Shown piece after piece: positions 35,049 to 43,082 of a DNA stretch of 64,000 bases. A program made the translations under genes and the position numbers. Each line of letters opens with the position of its first letter. Position 1 is the first letter of the stretch. This stretch comes from Lachnospiraceae bacterium. Lineage in GTDB: Bacteria > Bacillota > Clostridia > Lachnospirales > Lachnospiraceae. The notes beneath the pieces were generated by a model. The model searched no databases, was not told the DNA's origin, and saw only the letters and a program-made list of their open reading frames with translations. The stretch spans positions 47,665 through 111,664 of the forward strand of contig JAGBBV010000037.1 of assembly GCA_017938315.1 (NCBI GenBank). Direction: 5' to 3'.

Positions 35049-35867
35049 TTAATCCAAATTCAATTTTCTTTTTACAATAAATTCACTTAATATATACAGC
35101 AAAACGGCTATTATCAGTGATATAATACTTATCCCGTAATACATAGGTGCCATTACCACAAAAACATTATCTTCAGCCGTGAATGTCATTCGGAACATGG
35201 AAGGAAACATGACCATCATAGAAAGCGTCTGCATCACTATCATAATTGCAAAATAAGCACCGATGCTGCCAAGAATCTTATGTTTTCCTACCAGCTGACC
35301 GATTGTAATGGAACCGGTAACGGTAAGCGTACCGCTAAATACCCCCACAACCATAAGTGCAATCAAGCTGATCACAAAATTTGTACCTCCTTCTAAACCG
35401 AACACCTCTTTCATTGCTCTTTGAAGCTCCTGAACAAATTCTGCGAGAGATACGTTTGCGGAAGGCTCTAAAAACATATATGCCATCGCCCCGAAAATAA
35501 AAACGCTTAGTATGATTGCCAGACTGGCAAGTGCTGACCATGCACACATGGGCAAAATTTTGGATACAAGCAATTGCCTTGCTGTTACCGGTAAGGTATG
35601 CGTCAGATAGCCTTCGTCCGTAAACATACTCTTATAAAAGCGGTATGCCAGATAAATCGTGATGCCTATGCTAACTGCAATTAACGCAAAGTAATACACT
35701 AACCACAAAAGAATCATCAATATGGTAAGACCAGTCATCTCGCTCTCCCAGATAGGTGCTGAAAATCCAAGTCCTGCAAGCACGGTAATCACGAGAAGTG
35801 CCACCAACATAAAAGTAGGAATCTTCCATGTTTCCACCCACTCATGCTTCAATAATTTTTTTAACAT
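35049..35867 (-). CDS. ABC-2 type exporter permease
   Basis: 272 residues with six predicted membrane helices. The N-terminal MLKKLLKHEWVETWKIPTF and the GYLTHTLPVTARQLLVSKIL loop are typical for permeases of YtrB/YtrC-like systems in Clostridia. It overlaps the ATPase gene by 7 bp and has GGGAGGTGTTCGC before its ATG, so the three genes GntR-ATPase-permease form one operon. The cargo is unknown; related systems respond to cell-wall stress or antimicrobial peptides, which is only a family-based suggestion. Confidence 0.83.
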   Translation of the reverse strand: MLKKLLKHEWVETWKIPTFMLVALLVITVLAGLGFSAPIWESEMTGLTILMILLWLVYYFALIAVSIGITIYLAYRFYKSMFTDEGYLTHTLPVTARQLLVSKILPMCAWSALASLAIILSVFIFGAMAYMFLEPSANVSLAEFVQELQRAMKEVFGLEGGTNFVISLIALMVVGVFSGTLTVTGSITIGQLVGKHKILGSIGAYFAIMIVMQTLSMMVMFPSMFRMTFTAEDNVFVVMAPMYYGISIISLIIAVLLYILSEFIVKRKLNLD

Positions 35868-36562
35868 GCGAACACCTCCCTAAAATATGCATCTACGCTC
35901 TTCCCTTTTTCTTCTCTAATCTCTTCTACAGTCGCCTGCATAACCATGTTTCCGTCTTTGATAAAAATTACTTCATCAAGAACGTTTTCGATGTCCGATA
36001 TTAAATGTGTCGATAAAAGGACGGTCGCATTTTCATTATAATTTGTAATAATGGTTTTAATGATATAATCTCTTGCCGCAGGATCTACGCCGGCAATAGG
36101 CTCATCTAAAATAAACAAATCCGCATCCCTGCTCATCACTAAAATAAGCTGTACTTTCTCTCTTGTACCTTTTGATAATGTCTTAATCTTTGCATTTTCA
36201 TCAATCCCCAAGGACTCCAACATTTCTTTTGCACGTTCCGTCTTAAAGTCCTCGTAGAAATCAGCAAAGTATGCAATCAACTCTTTCACCTTCATAGAAT
36301 TCCTCAAATAGGTTCTTTCCGGCAAGTAGGATATTCTTGCTTTTGTCTCAGGTCCCGGAGCACTGCCGTTAATCAGCACTGTTCCTTCCGTGGGTCTAAG
36401 CAGACCATTCATTATTTTAATCAGTGTCGTCTTACCACTTCCGTTGGGTCCCAGCAAACCAACAATTTTTCCCTTTGGAATAGAAAGATTCATTTGGTTT
36501 AATGCTGTTTTTCTTTTGTCATAAACCTTGGTAAGATTGGTGACAGTTACCAATTCATTCAT
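35861..36562 (-). CDS. ABC exporter ATP-binding protein (YtrB-like)
   Basis: 233 residues. Walker A GLLGPNGSGKTTLIKIM, Q-loop region ARISYLPERTYLRNSM, signature TLSKGTREKVQLILVMSRD and Walker B LFILDEPIAGVDP are all present, followed by the switch His in LLSTHLISDIEN. The degenerate signature LSKGTREK instead of LSGGQ is usual in this branch. The ATG at 36562 follows GGAGGGGAAAAAA and overlaps the GntR gene by eight bases; the frame opens 18 codons further upstream, inside that gene. It energises the permease encoded next. Confidence 0.9.
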   Translation of the reverse strand: MNELVTVTNLTKVYDKRKTALNQMNLSIPKGKIVGLLGPNGSGKTTLIKIMNGLLRPTEGTVLINGSAPGPETKARISYLPERTYLRNSMKVKELIAYFADFYEDFKTERAKEMLESLGIDENAKIKTLSKGTREKVQLILVMSRDADLFILDEPIAGVDPAARDYIIKTIITNYNENATVLLSTHLISDIENVLDEVIFIKDGNMVMQATVEEIREEKGKSVDAYFREVFAC

Positions 36563-36929
36563 TTTTTTCCCCTCCTGCTTCACTCTTAAGCAATGTAAGA
36601 ATTTCTTCCTTTTCAAATCCCAGTTCTCTCATTCTCTGTATAAATTCCTGGATCTGTTCTTTGGCAAGCATATTACGAGTTTCTTTAATCATGTTCATGT
36701 CCTCCGTCACAACTCTGCCGCTGGTACGCTGAGTGCTTACAAGACCATGTCTTTCAAGCTCGGCAAGTGCCCTCTGCATCGTATTGGGATTTACACCGGC
36801 TTCCGCTGCCAGCTCACGTACACTTGGAATTTTCTCACCCGGCTTATATACGCCGGAAACAATTTGTATCTCAATCCGTTCCAATATCTGTGCATAGATG
36901 GGACGGTCAGAATCTAAATTCCACGCCAT
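36555..36929 (-). CDS. GntR family regulator, YtrA type
   Basis: 124 residues. A winged helix-turn-helix fills the first 75 residues (PIYAQILERIEIQIVSGVYK, IPSVRELAAEAGVNPNTMQR, LVSTQRTSGRVV), and the short C-terminal helix pair lacks a ligand domain, as in YtrA. It is the first gene of the operon with the ABC exporter and lies right after a perfect inverted repeat (36948-36981) that overlaps its promoter, so it should repress its own operon until an effector appears. ATG behind GAAAGGAAGGTTGCT. Confidence 0.9.
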   Translation of the reverse strand: MAWNLDSDRPIYAQILERIEIQIVSGVYKPGEKIPSVRELAAEAGVNPNTMQRALAELERHGLVSTQRTSGRVVTEDMNMIKETRNMLAKEQIQEFIQRMRELGFEKEEILTLLKSEAGGEKNE

Positions 36930-36947
36930 AGCAACCTTCCTTTCTTT

Positions 36948-37000
36948 GTATTATTGTATTATCTACTTAATACAATAATACGCAACTTTCATTTTGTCAA
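36948..37000 (-). promoter_or_regulatory. Promoter and GntR operator of the ABC exporter operon
   Basis: Minus strand TTGACA (36995-37000), 17-base spacer, TATTGT (36972-36977). Overlapping the -10 is a perfect inverted repeat with 14-bp arms GTATTATTGTATTA/TAATACAATAATAC (36948-36961, 36968-36981) and a 6-base centre. This is a text-book YtrA-type operator. Confidence 0.82.
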
Positions 37001-37048
37001 TACGTAATTTATTATTTTTTACAAATATTTCCACACAGCTGTAATCAA

Positions 37049-37510
37049 TTACTTGTAATACCCTATCAGGCTTAGCAGGGCTCCTATCATAATGCAGAAA
37101 TCACTAATGTTAAATATCACTCTTCTGATTCCTTTGACCGGCACGTTAAAACTCACATAATCCACTACGTATTTCCTTACAATTCTGTCATATGTATTAG
37201 AATAAGCGCCTCCCAGAAGGAACGTAAGCCCCCACTTCAGCAGACCTCTTCCTCCCTGTCCAAGAGTACACACAAATATCACTGTTGCAAGTGCAGAGAA
37301 AGCAATCGAAATCCCCATAATCATTTTTCGTCTTGTCTCTCCCGCATTTAAGAAAGCACCTTTATTGTGATGCTTTCTTATGAGCAACATATTTTTGCAT
37401 TTGGTCTCTTCCTGCCCTATAGCCTTAGTATCCTCTATATAATTTTTAATTTTATAATCCGCGGCAAAAATTCCGCCAATCACCGCTACATGTTTTAGCC
37501 ATTCTACCAT
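37049..37510 (-). CDS. Divergent signal peptidase II (LspA)-like membrane protein
   Basis: 153 residues, about four membrane segments. The order of motifs follows LspA: HHNKGAFLNAGE (for N-x-G-A-x-F), GGAYSNTYDRIVRKYVVDYV (for GN-x2-DR...VVDF) and FNISDFCIMIG (for FN-x-AD). Both predicted catalytic Asp residues are thus kept. LspA cuts lipoprotein signal peptides. The spacing and surroundings differ from ordinary LspA, and a highly charged stretch YKIKNYIEDTKAIGQEETKC follows the first helix, so it may be a second, specialised enzyme. ATG at 37510 follows GGAAGGGATTAAA; the frame opens twelve codons earlier. Confidence 0.7.
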   Translation of the reverse strand: MVEWLKHVAVIGGIFAADYKIKNYIEDTKAIGQEETKCKNMLLIRKHHNKGAFLNAGETRRKMIMGISIAFSALATVIFVCTLGQGGRGLLKWGLTFLLGGAYSNTYDRIVRKYVVDYVSFNVPVKGIRRVIFNISDFCIMIGALLSLIGYYK

Positions 37511-37560
37511 TTTAATCCCTTCCTTTTTCCAACTTTTTATCATCATATACCATTTAGGGC

Positions 37561-37595
37561 AGAAAAAAAAGACACCTTCCGAAGAAAGTGTCTTT
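37561..37595 (-). terminator. Terminator of the xylan ABC transporter operon
   Basis: 12-base arms AAAGACACTTTC/GAAGGTGTCTTT on the minus strand with one G-U pair and a TTCG loop, followed by a run of T. TTCG loops are very stable. It lies 12 bp after the last permease gene. Confidence 0.87.
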
Positions 37596-37606
37596 ATGTA
37601 ATCTTG

Positions 37607-38503
37607 TTATTCTTTTACACCACCAATGGTAAGACCTGTTACAAAGTATCTCTGTAAGAAAGGATACAACATAACGATTGGTAACATGGTAGCAATAGAT
37701 GCTGCTGAACGTACCGTAACAGGTGTGATAGCAGCGTTCGCCGCTCCTGCAGCAGATGCATTTGCCGCATTACCTGACTGGTTCATAACGGATGATAACA
37801 GTTTCATAAGTTCGTACTGAAGTGTTGTATATTCACTCTTTAAGCGGTTATATAACATAGCATCAAACCATGAGTTCCACTGTCCAACTGCTACAAACAG
37901 TGCTACTGTTGCATATACCGGTTTACAAAGCGGGGAAATAATCTTCACAAATACGGTCCAGTATCCCGCACCGTCAAGCTGTGCAGATTCTTCCAAGGAA
38001 TCAGGCAGACCATTCATGTATGTACGAAGCACTAACATATTGAATGCACTGATTGTACCGGGAATAATATATACCCAAAATGTACCTGTAAGGTGTAAGT
38101 TTCTATATAATAAGAATACAGGAATCAAACCACCGTTTACATACATGGTAATTACCCAGAATAAAGATAATCCCGATTTAAACAAGAATCTCTTACGGCT
38201 TACTACAAACGCAAGTAACGCATTTGTTACAAGAGCCAACAATGTTCCTAAAATAGTACGTGCCACAGTGACATAGACTGCGGTAATCATATTCTCTTTG
38301 CCTAATATGGTCAGATAATTCTTAAATGTAAATTTTCTGGGCCATAAATGAATTCCACCACGAACGGCATCAATACCATCATTAAAAGAAATAGCTAATG
38401 TATTTAATACCGGATATAAGGTAACAACAACAAAGGCGATCATGAATAAGGTATTACATACCACAAATATTTTGTCTGCTAATGATGTTTTTCTCTTTTT
38501 CAT
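37607..38503 (-). CDS. Oligosaccharide ABC transporter permease (LplC/YtcP type)
   Basis: 298 residues, six membrane segments. The EAA loop that contacts the ATPase reads EESAQLDGAGYWTVFVKIIS, and the C terminus FVTGLTIGGVKE is typical for LplC-type permeases. An insert rich in Ala and Asn (about 235-260, NAANASAAGAANAA) is unusual. With the partner permease and lipoprotein upstream it imports oligosaccharides, by context aldouronates or xylo-oligosaccharides. No ATPase is encoded nearby; lpl-type systems use a shared MsmX-like ATPase elsewhere. ATG with TAGGAGGTGAAGGC. Confidence 0.9.
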   Translation of the reverse strand: MKKRKTSLADKIFVVCNTLFMIAFVVVTLYPVLNTLAISFNDGIDAVRGGIHLWPRKFTFKNYLTILGKENMITAVYVTVARTILGTLLALVTNALLAFVVSRKRFLFKSGLSLFWVITMYVNGGLIPVFLLYRNLHLTGTFWVYIIPGTISAFNMLVLRTYMNGLPDSLEESAQLDGAGYWTVFVKIISPLCKPVYATVALFVAVGQWNSWFDAMLYNRLKSEYTTLQYELMKLLSSVMNQSGNAANASAAGAANAAITPVTVRSAASIATMLPIVMLYPFLQRYFVTGLTIGGVKE

Positions 38504-38514
38504 GCCTTCACCTC

Positions 38515-39456
38515 CTAGAATAATCTTTCTTCGCCCATACGTTTCGCAGCATAGTTTGCAATGACGATTAATGCAATACTAACCGCACTCTTAAACATAC
38601 CGGCCGCTGTACCGAGCGAGAAGTCGTTATTACTAATACCCCAGGTAAGGACATAAATGTCGATTGTGTCGGAAACGCTCTTAATGAGACCGTTACCTAA
38701 CAAATACTGAATTTCAAAACCTGCATTTAATACGTTACCAACATTCATGAGTAACAGAATCATAATGGTAGGTCTGATACTCGGAAGTGTAATATATTTA
38801 ATTTTTGCCCATCTGCCTGCACCATCAATGGATGCTGCTTCATAGAGACAAGGATCAATCGCTGTGATTGCCGCCAGATAAATAATCGCATTCCAACCTG
38901 TTTCCTTCCAACAGTTGGCAAAGGCTACAATCGGCCAGAAGTACTCCTTATGGGCGAAAAAGTTGATTGCCTGATCAATAAATCCATACTTCAATAAAAG
39001 TTCGTTAATAATACCGGATGAAGATAATGCATCATGCAAAATACCGGTAACGATAATCCAAGAAAGGAAGTGCGGAAGGTAAGAAATCGTCTGCACTGTT
39101 TTCTTAGCAATCGTAGATTTAATTTCATTCAATAAGATGGCAAACAAAATTGCCATAAACGTGGATGTAGCTAAGTTTATTACACCCATCGCTAAAGTAT
39201 TTCTGACAACCTGAATAAAGGTTGCATCTTCGAACAAAAATTGGAATTTCGCAAGTCCTACAAACTTAGACCCTAAAAGACCACGATTCGGTTTATAATT
39301 CTGGAACGCCATAATCCAACCGGTCAAAGGCCAGTAATAGAAAATCGTTCCGTATACTACCATGAAAAAGGAAACAATCAGAAGGAATTTCTGTCTTTTC
39401 ACTTCTTTCCATGTAATTCTTTTATCTTTTACTACTTTTACTTGTTCTTGAGCCAT
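38515..39456 (-). CDS. Oligosaccharide ABC transporter permease (LplB/YtcB type)
   Basis: 313 residues, six membrane segments. The EAA loop reads YEAASIDGAGRWAKIKYITL, and the N-terminal part has FYYWPLTGWIMAFQNYKPNR, both usual for LplB-type permeases. It follows the binding-protein gene after a hairpin (39479-39519) and precedes the second permease by 11 bp. Start ATG with GGAGTGACTT. It forms the membrane channel together with the gene at 37607. Confidence 0.9.
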   Translation of the reverse strand: MAQEQVKVVKDKRITWKEVKRQKFLLIVSFFMVVYGTIFYYWPLTGWIMAFQNYKPNRGLLGSKFVGLAKFQFLFEDATFIQVVRNTLAMGVINLATSTFMAILFAILLNEIKSTIAKKTVQTISYLPHFLSWIIVTGILHDALSSSGIINELLLKYGFIDQAINFFAHKEYFWPIVAFANCWKETGWNAIIYLAAITAIDPCLYEAASIDGAGRWAKIKYITLPSIRPTIMILLLMNVGNVLNAGFEIQYLLGNGLIKSVSDTIDIYVLTWGISNNDFSLGTAAGMFKSAVSIALIVIANYAAKRMGEERLF

Positions 39457-39478
39457 AAGTCACTCCTATCTTGCAGTT

Positions 39479-39519
39479 AAAAAGCGGCAATAGTTTTCTT
39501 TCTGAAGACTATTGCCGCT
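39479..39519 (-). terminator. Intercistronic terminator between binding protein and permease genes
   Basis: Perfect 12-bp arms AGCGGCAATAGT/ACTATTGCCGCT (39483-39494, 39508-39519), 13-base loop, then TTTTT on the minus strand. A leaky terminator here would keep the binding protein more abundant than the permeases, as is common in such operons. Confidence 0.78.
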
Positions 39520-39565
39520 CTTATCATGCAATTATTTCAGAATATTACAGTTGTTAATCCCCGAC

Positions 39566-41314
39566 TTATTTGAATGTGTCAAGAATTGCCTGCATTTCAG
39601 CTAAGAAATCTTCAGGCTTAGCAGCGTTGTATACTTCCATATACTCTGCCCATGTAGCGTCGAAGTCATCAGCCATAACTACCTGAGGTAACCATTCATG
39701 TTTGATTTCGCCCATCTTTGTCCAAGCTACACCACCAGGAGTATCTGTAGTGAAGTTGTTAGAATAGGAGTACATAGGGAACCAAGGTCCGTTAGACTCT
39801 ACAACTGAACCCATCATATCAACGTAGTTACCTGCGCCGTATGCTGCGAAACAGTCTTTAAGAGGCTGAGCCATATCGTACTGGAATTCTGAAGGCTGTT
39901 CTTCAGGCTTGTTAGCGTTGATACCATCATCGCTTGTTCCATGCCACTGAAGTAAGTAGCTGTACTGGCAACGATGAGATGCCTGGTAAGCTGTATCAGC
40001 CCAGTTCATTCTCTGTTCGTCTGTTCTGTAGTATAAACCATTTTCATCTACACAGTAGTCAACATCTTTAACACCCCAGAATCTTAAATCATGGAGTTCC
40101 TGATCCATAGCGGACTGAACGATGAATTCAAATGCTCTGTCAGGATCTTCACAGTCAACTGTGATAGCAACACCGGATGCCTGGTTAACTGTATCGTCAA
40201 ATGTATGCCATCTGTTTTCCATACCAGCTTCTGTTGTTAATCCAAGAGGAACATAGTTACAACCGATCTTATCAAGACCCTGCTGTTTGAATACATCATT
40301 TACTGTGTAAGCGAAATCCCACCACTGGTCAACCATACCAAGTACACGACCTGTGGAAAGCTTAGCGATATATTCGTCATATGTCTGTGTGAAGGATTCA
40401 GGATCTACGAATCCTTTCTTGTATTCTTCATTTAACTTCTTGAAGTATTTGATTGTATCTTCAGAAGTATTGTAATCTTCGATAGTCATTGTTTCTTTGT
40501 TAACGATAACGGAACCATCGTTAGGATAACCAGCTAAGAACTGACCTGCGTTTTCAAGACAGAAGTATCTCCAGTCTTCGCAAAGGATAGTATAAGCCAT
40601 GTTAGGTGTTCCGTCTTCCATTGTAGGGTTAGCCGCAATGTAGTCTTCGATTACTTTGAAGTAGTCATCCATTGTCTGGATCTGAGGATATCCAGCCCAT
40701 TCAAGTACTCTTACCTGAATCCAGAAAGCTTCATCGTTATGAGTTGTTGCTGTAGGTTCACCCTTTGTGTTACCGAAAGGATTGATCCAGTAAATGTGTC
40801 CATCAGACCAACGGAATTTTTCCCATTCAGCTTCTGTGAACCATTTTTCTTTGAACTCAGGATACTTGTCGATGTATTCATCGAGGGGAAGTAATGCTCC
40901 GGAGTCAGCTAAGATACCCATATCATCAGAGTCGATGAGGTCAGGATATTCGCCGGAAGCGATTAATGTACCAGTTGCTTCAGCAGCTGTCTGGCCTGTT
41001 AACCATGTTTCTTTGATCTTTACGCCCCATTTTTCAGCGATCATCTGAGCGATTTCATTATCGTCATTGATTTCTGAACCGGGCATTGTGATAAACATGT
41101 CAAGGTTAAGAATTTCGTCCTCAGAATAAGTCTTAGCTTCTTCTGCAGGAGCTGCTTCTTCTGTAGAAGCTGCATCTGTAGCAGGTGCTGCTTCTTCTGT
41201 AGCAGGTGCATCTGTAGCAGGTGCTGCTGCTTCTTCCTTAGCGCCACAACCAACTAATAAAGTAGCTGTCATAGCAACGCTAAGAAGTAATGCTGTTAAT
41301 TTTTTCATTTTCAT
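39566..41314 (-). CDS. Extracellular oligosaccharide-binding lipoprotein (LplA type)
   Basis: 582 residues. A lipoprotein signal ends in LLVGC with the lipid-carrying Cys at 23. Residues 27-65 are a low-complexity Ala/Pro/Glu/Thr tether made of imperfect EEAAPATDA-like repeats. The rest is a large type-1 solute-binding fold (LDMFITMPGSEINDDNEIAQ, WYTEAEW-like KWFTEAEWEKFRWSDGHIYW), as in LplA of aldouronate importers. It captures oligosaccharides outside and passes them to the permeases at 38515 and 37607. The ATG has GGGAGG ten bases upstream. Being next to YesM/YesN, it is probably induced by them. Confidence 0.88.
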   Translation of the reverse strand: MKMKKLTALLLSVAMTATLLVGCGAKEEAAAPATDAPATEEAAPATDAASTEEAAPAEEAKTYSEDEILNLDMFITMPGSEINDDNEIAQMIAEKWGVKIKETWLTGQTAAEATGTLIASGEYPDLIDSDDMGILADSGALLPLDEYIDKYPEFKEKWFTEAEWEKFRWSDGHIYWINPFGNTKGEPTATTHNDEAFWIQVRVLEWAGYPQIQTMDDYFKVIEDYIAANPTMEDGTPNMAYTILCEDWRYFCLENAGQFLAGYPNDGSVIVNKETMTIEDYNTSEDTIKYFKKLNEEYKKGFVDPESFTQTYDEYIAKLSTGRVLGMVDQWWDFAYTVNDVFKQQGLDKIGCNYVPLGLTTEAGMENRWHTFDDTVNQASGVAITVDCEDPDRAFEFIVQSAMDQELHDLRFWGVKDVDYCVDENGLYYRTDEQRMNWADTAYQASHRCQYSYLLQWHGTSDDGINANKPEEQPSEFQYDMAQPLKDCFAAYGAGNYVDMMGSVVESNGPWFPMYSYSNNFTTDTPGGVAWTKMGEIKHEWLPQVVMADDFDATWAEYMEVYNAAKPEDFLAEMQAILDTFK

Positions 41315-41399
41315 TACTTTTTTTCCTCCCTTTATAAATAGTAATTGAATAAATTATAAAAAATTTGTGAACAAAAAAAAACGGAAAAAGTCTATATAA

Positions 41400-41444
41400 A
41401 GACCCGAAAAACTCTAGATTGTAAATGTAGAGTTTTTCGGGTCT
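41400..41444 (-). terminator. Perfect 17-bp hairpin between yesN and the binding-protein gene
   Basis: Arms AGACCCGAAAAACTCTA/TAGAGTTTTTCGGGTCT, 11-base loop, beginning 2 bp after the yesN stop codon. On the minus strand TTTATATAGACTTTTT follows. It is a likely terminator or processing site that separates the regulatory genes from the transporter genes. Confidence 0.72.
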
Positions 41445-41446
41445 GT

Positions 41447-43063
41447 TTAAACATCCTTTTCCGCGCCTTCGATTTCTCCGGCGTTTTTGCGGTATTTTGC
41501 CGGTGTACAACCTTTTTGTTCAATAAAACGGGTGATAAAATAATCGGTATCATGATATCCAACTTCTTCTGCTATCACACTGATTTTTTTATCCGTCCTA
41601 AGAAGAAGCTGTGCCGCTTCGTTAATTCTGTAATTACTCAGATAATCCTTAAAAGATTGTCCGTATTTTTTCCTGAATATCTGTCCCAAATAAGAACTGT
41701 TGACAAAATATTTTTTGCTCAGTCCCTTCAAAGTCAGGTTTTCCGCAAAATGCTCTTTCACTTCTTTTTCCACCTCTAAAAGAACCCCTCTGGACACATT
41801 CTTTCGCAGTTGGATTAAGTATTCTGCATATTCGCAGGCAAATCTTCTCATATGTGCCCGGCTGCCCCTGGAGATGCCGGAATCAAATACATTATCACTG
41901 ATATAAAGCATGACTTCTTCCTGATCTACCGATTCATCCTGCTCTACTGCCAGATGAATCAACTGGAATAACAGATAATTTGTATTCATGGAAACAATTT
42001 CCCCTGTCATTCCCATACTTTCCATTTCATTGAACAGTTCATCAACGCTATTATTGATTTCCACACGGTCATTCTGTTCCACCGCTGAAACCAGACTATC
42101 CAGACTTTGTTTACACAAAACCACCTTGTTTTGGTTTACATGAACCTCTTCTTCATAATAATAGATATTCTTTTCCGCCTTAAATCCCTTAAAAGGCTTT
42201 AGCATACAAGCACTACTGTAGGAATTGGAAATTCTCGCAATATCTTCCACTTCTTTTCCCACCAGAAGAACTACATTTTCACTGATATCACCGGATGCCG
42301 CTTCATAAAGTTTCTCCATGAAGCCTACCATGGACATTTCCCTCTCTTTTGTCATATGCTCACTGAGCAAAAGCCCGATTTCATGTTCATCCTCATACCC
42401 GGGCATTTCACAGATAAGATGTGCCTTATCTTCCCCAAGAAATCTCTTTACATTATGAACCAATTTCTCTTTCAGCAGTTTCAGTTCCTCATCGGACAAA
42501 TCCTCCAATTGGGAAAGATTATCAAGTCCGATATGCACATATCTGAGTTTACCGGAAAGATCCATATTTTCTTTCACATACTTTAAATCCGCATTTTCAT
42601 ACTTTCCTGTTAAAAGTGCATTTACATTTTGCATCAGATAGAGCTTTTCAATCTTCCGGTTTTCATCTTCCTGCTTTAAAGTCACCGCTTTCTGCCTTGC
42701 TACCGTACGTAACACTTCAAGCAGTCCTGCTTTCTGTACCGGTTTTACCATATAATCCATACAGGAATAACGGATTGCTTTCTGGGCATATTTAAAGTCA
42801 TTGTATCCGCTTAAAATCACAAAAAAGGCATCAGAAACTTCCTCTTCCCTAATGGTCTGTAAAAGTTCCAGTCCTGTCATAACCGGCATTGTAATATCCG
42901 CGATAATCAAATCCACCGGGTTTTCCCTCAAGTAATCCAGTGCCTCTTTTCCGTTTGACGCCATCTTTACAATATCAAATCCTTCTGCCTGCCAATCAAT
43001 CAGCACGGAAAGTCCCTGTAATATAAAAGGTTCATCATCCACAAGCAACACTTTCATGTTCAT
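41447..43063 (-). CDS. yesN: AraC-type response regulator (YesN-like)
   Basis: 538 residues. Receiver domain 1-125 with acidic pocket Asp9-Asp10-Glu11 (LLVDDEP) and phosphorylated Asp56 (IIADITMPVMTG); a long middle region of about 130-430; and two AraC helix-turn-helix units at the end (FAENLTLKGLSKKYFVNSSY and KISVIAEEVGYHDTDYFITR). It receives phosphate from the YesM kinase encoded 19 bp upstream and should switch on the transporter and hydrolase genes when oligosaccharides are sensed outside. The ATG chosen has GAGGG ten bases upstream. Confidence 0.92.
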   Translation of the reverse strand: MNMKVLLVDDEPFILQGLSVLIDWQAEGFDIVKMASNGKEALDYLRENPVDLIIADITMPVMTGLELLQTIREEEVSDAFFVILSGYNDFKYAQKAIRYSCMDYMVKPVQKAGLLEVLRTVARQKAVTLKQEDENRKIEKLYLMQNVNALLTGKYENADLKYVKENMDLSGKLRYVHIGLDNLSQLEDLSDEELKLLKEKLVHNVKRFLGEDKAHLICEMPGYEDEHEIGLLLSEHMTKEREMSMVGFMEKLYEAASGDISENVVLLVGKEVEDIARISNSYSSACMLKPFKGFKAEKNIYYYEEEVHVNQNKVVLCKQSLDSLVSAVEQNDRVEINNSVDELFNEMESMGMTGEIVSMNTNYLLFQLIHLAVEQDESVDQEEVMLYISDNVFDSGISRGSRAHMRRFACEYAEYLIQLRKNVSRGVLLEVEKEVKEHFAENLTLKGLSKKYFVNSSYLGQIFRKKYGQSFKDYLSNYRINEAAQLLLRTDKKISVIAEEVGYHDTDYFITRFIEQKGCTPAKYRKNAGEIEGAEKDV

Positions 43064-43082
43064 AACAAAGTTTCCCTCTTTC

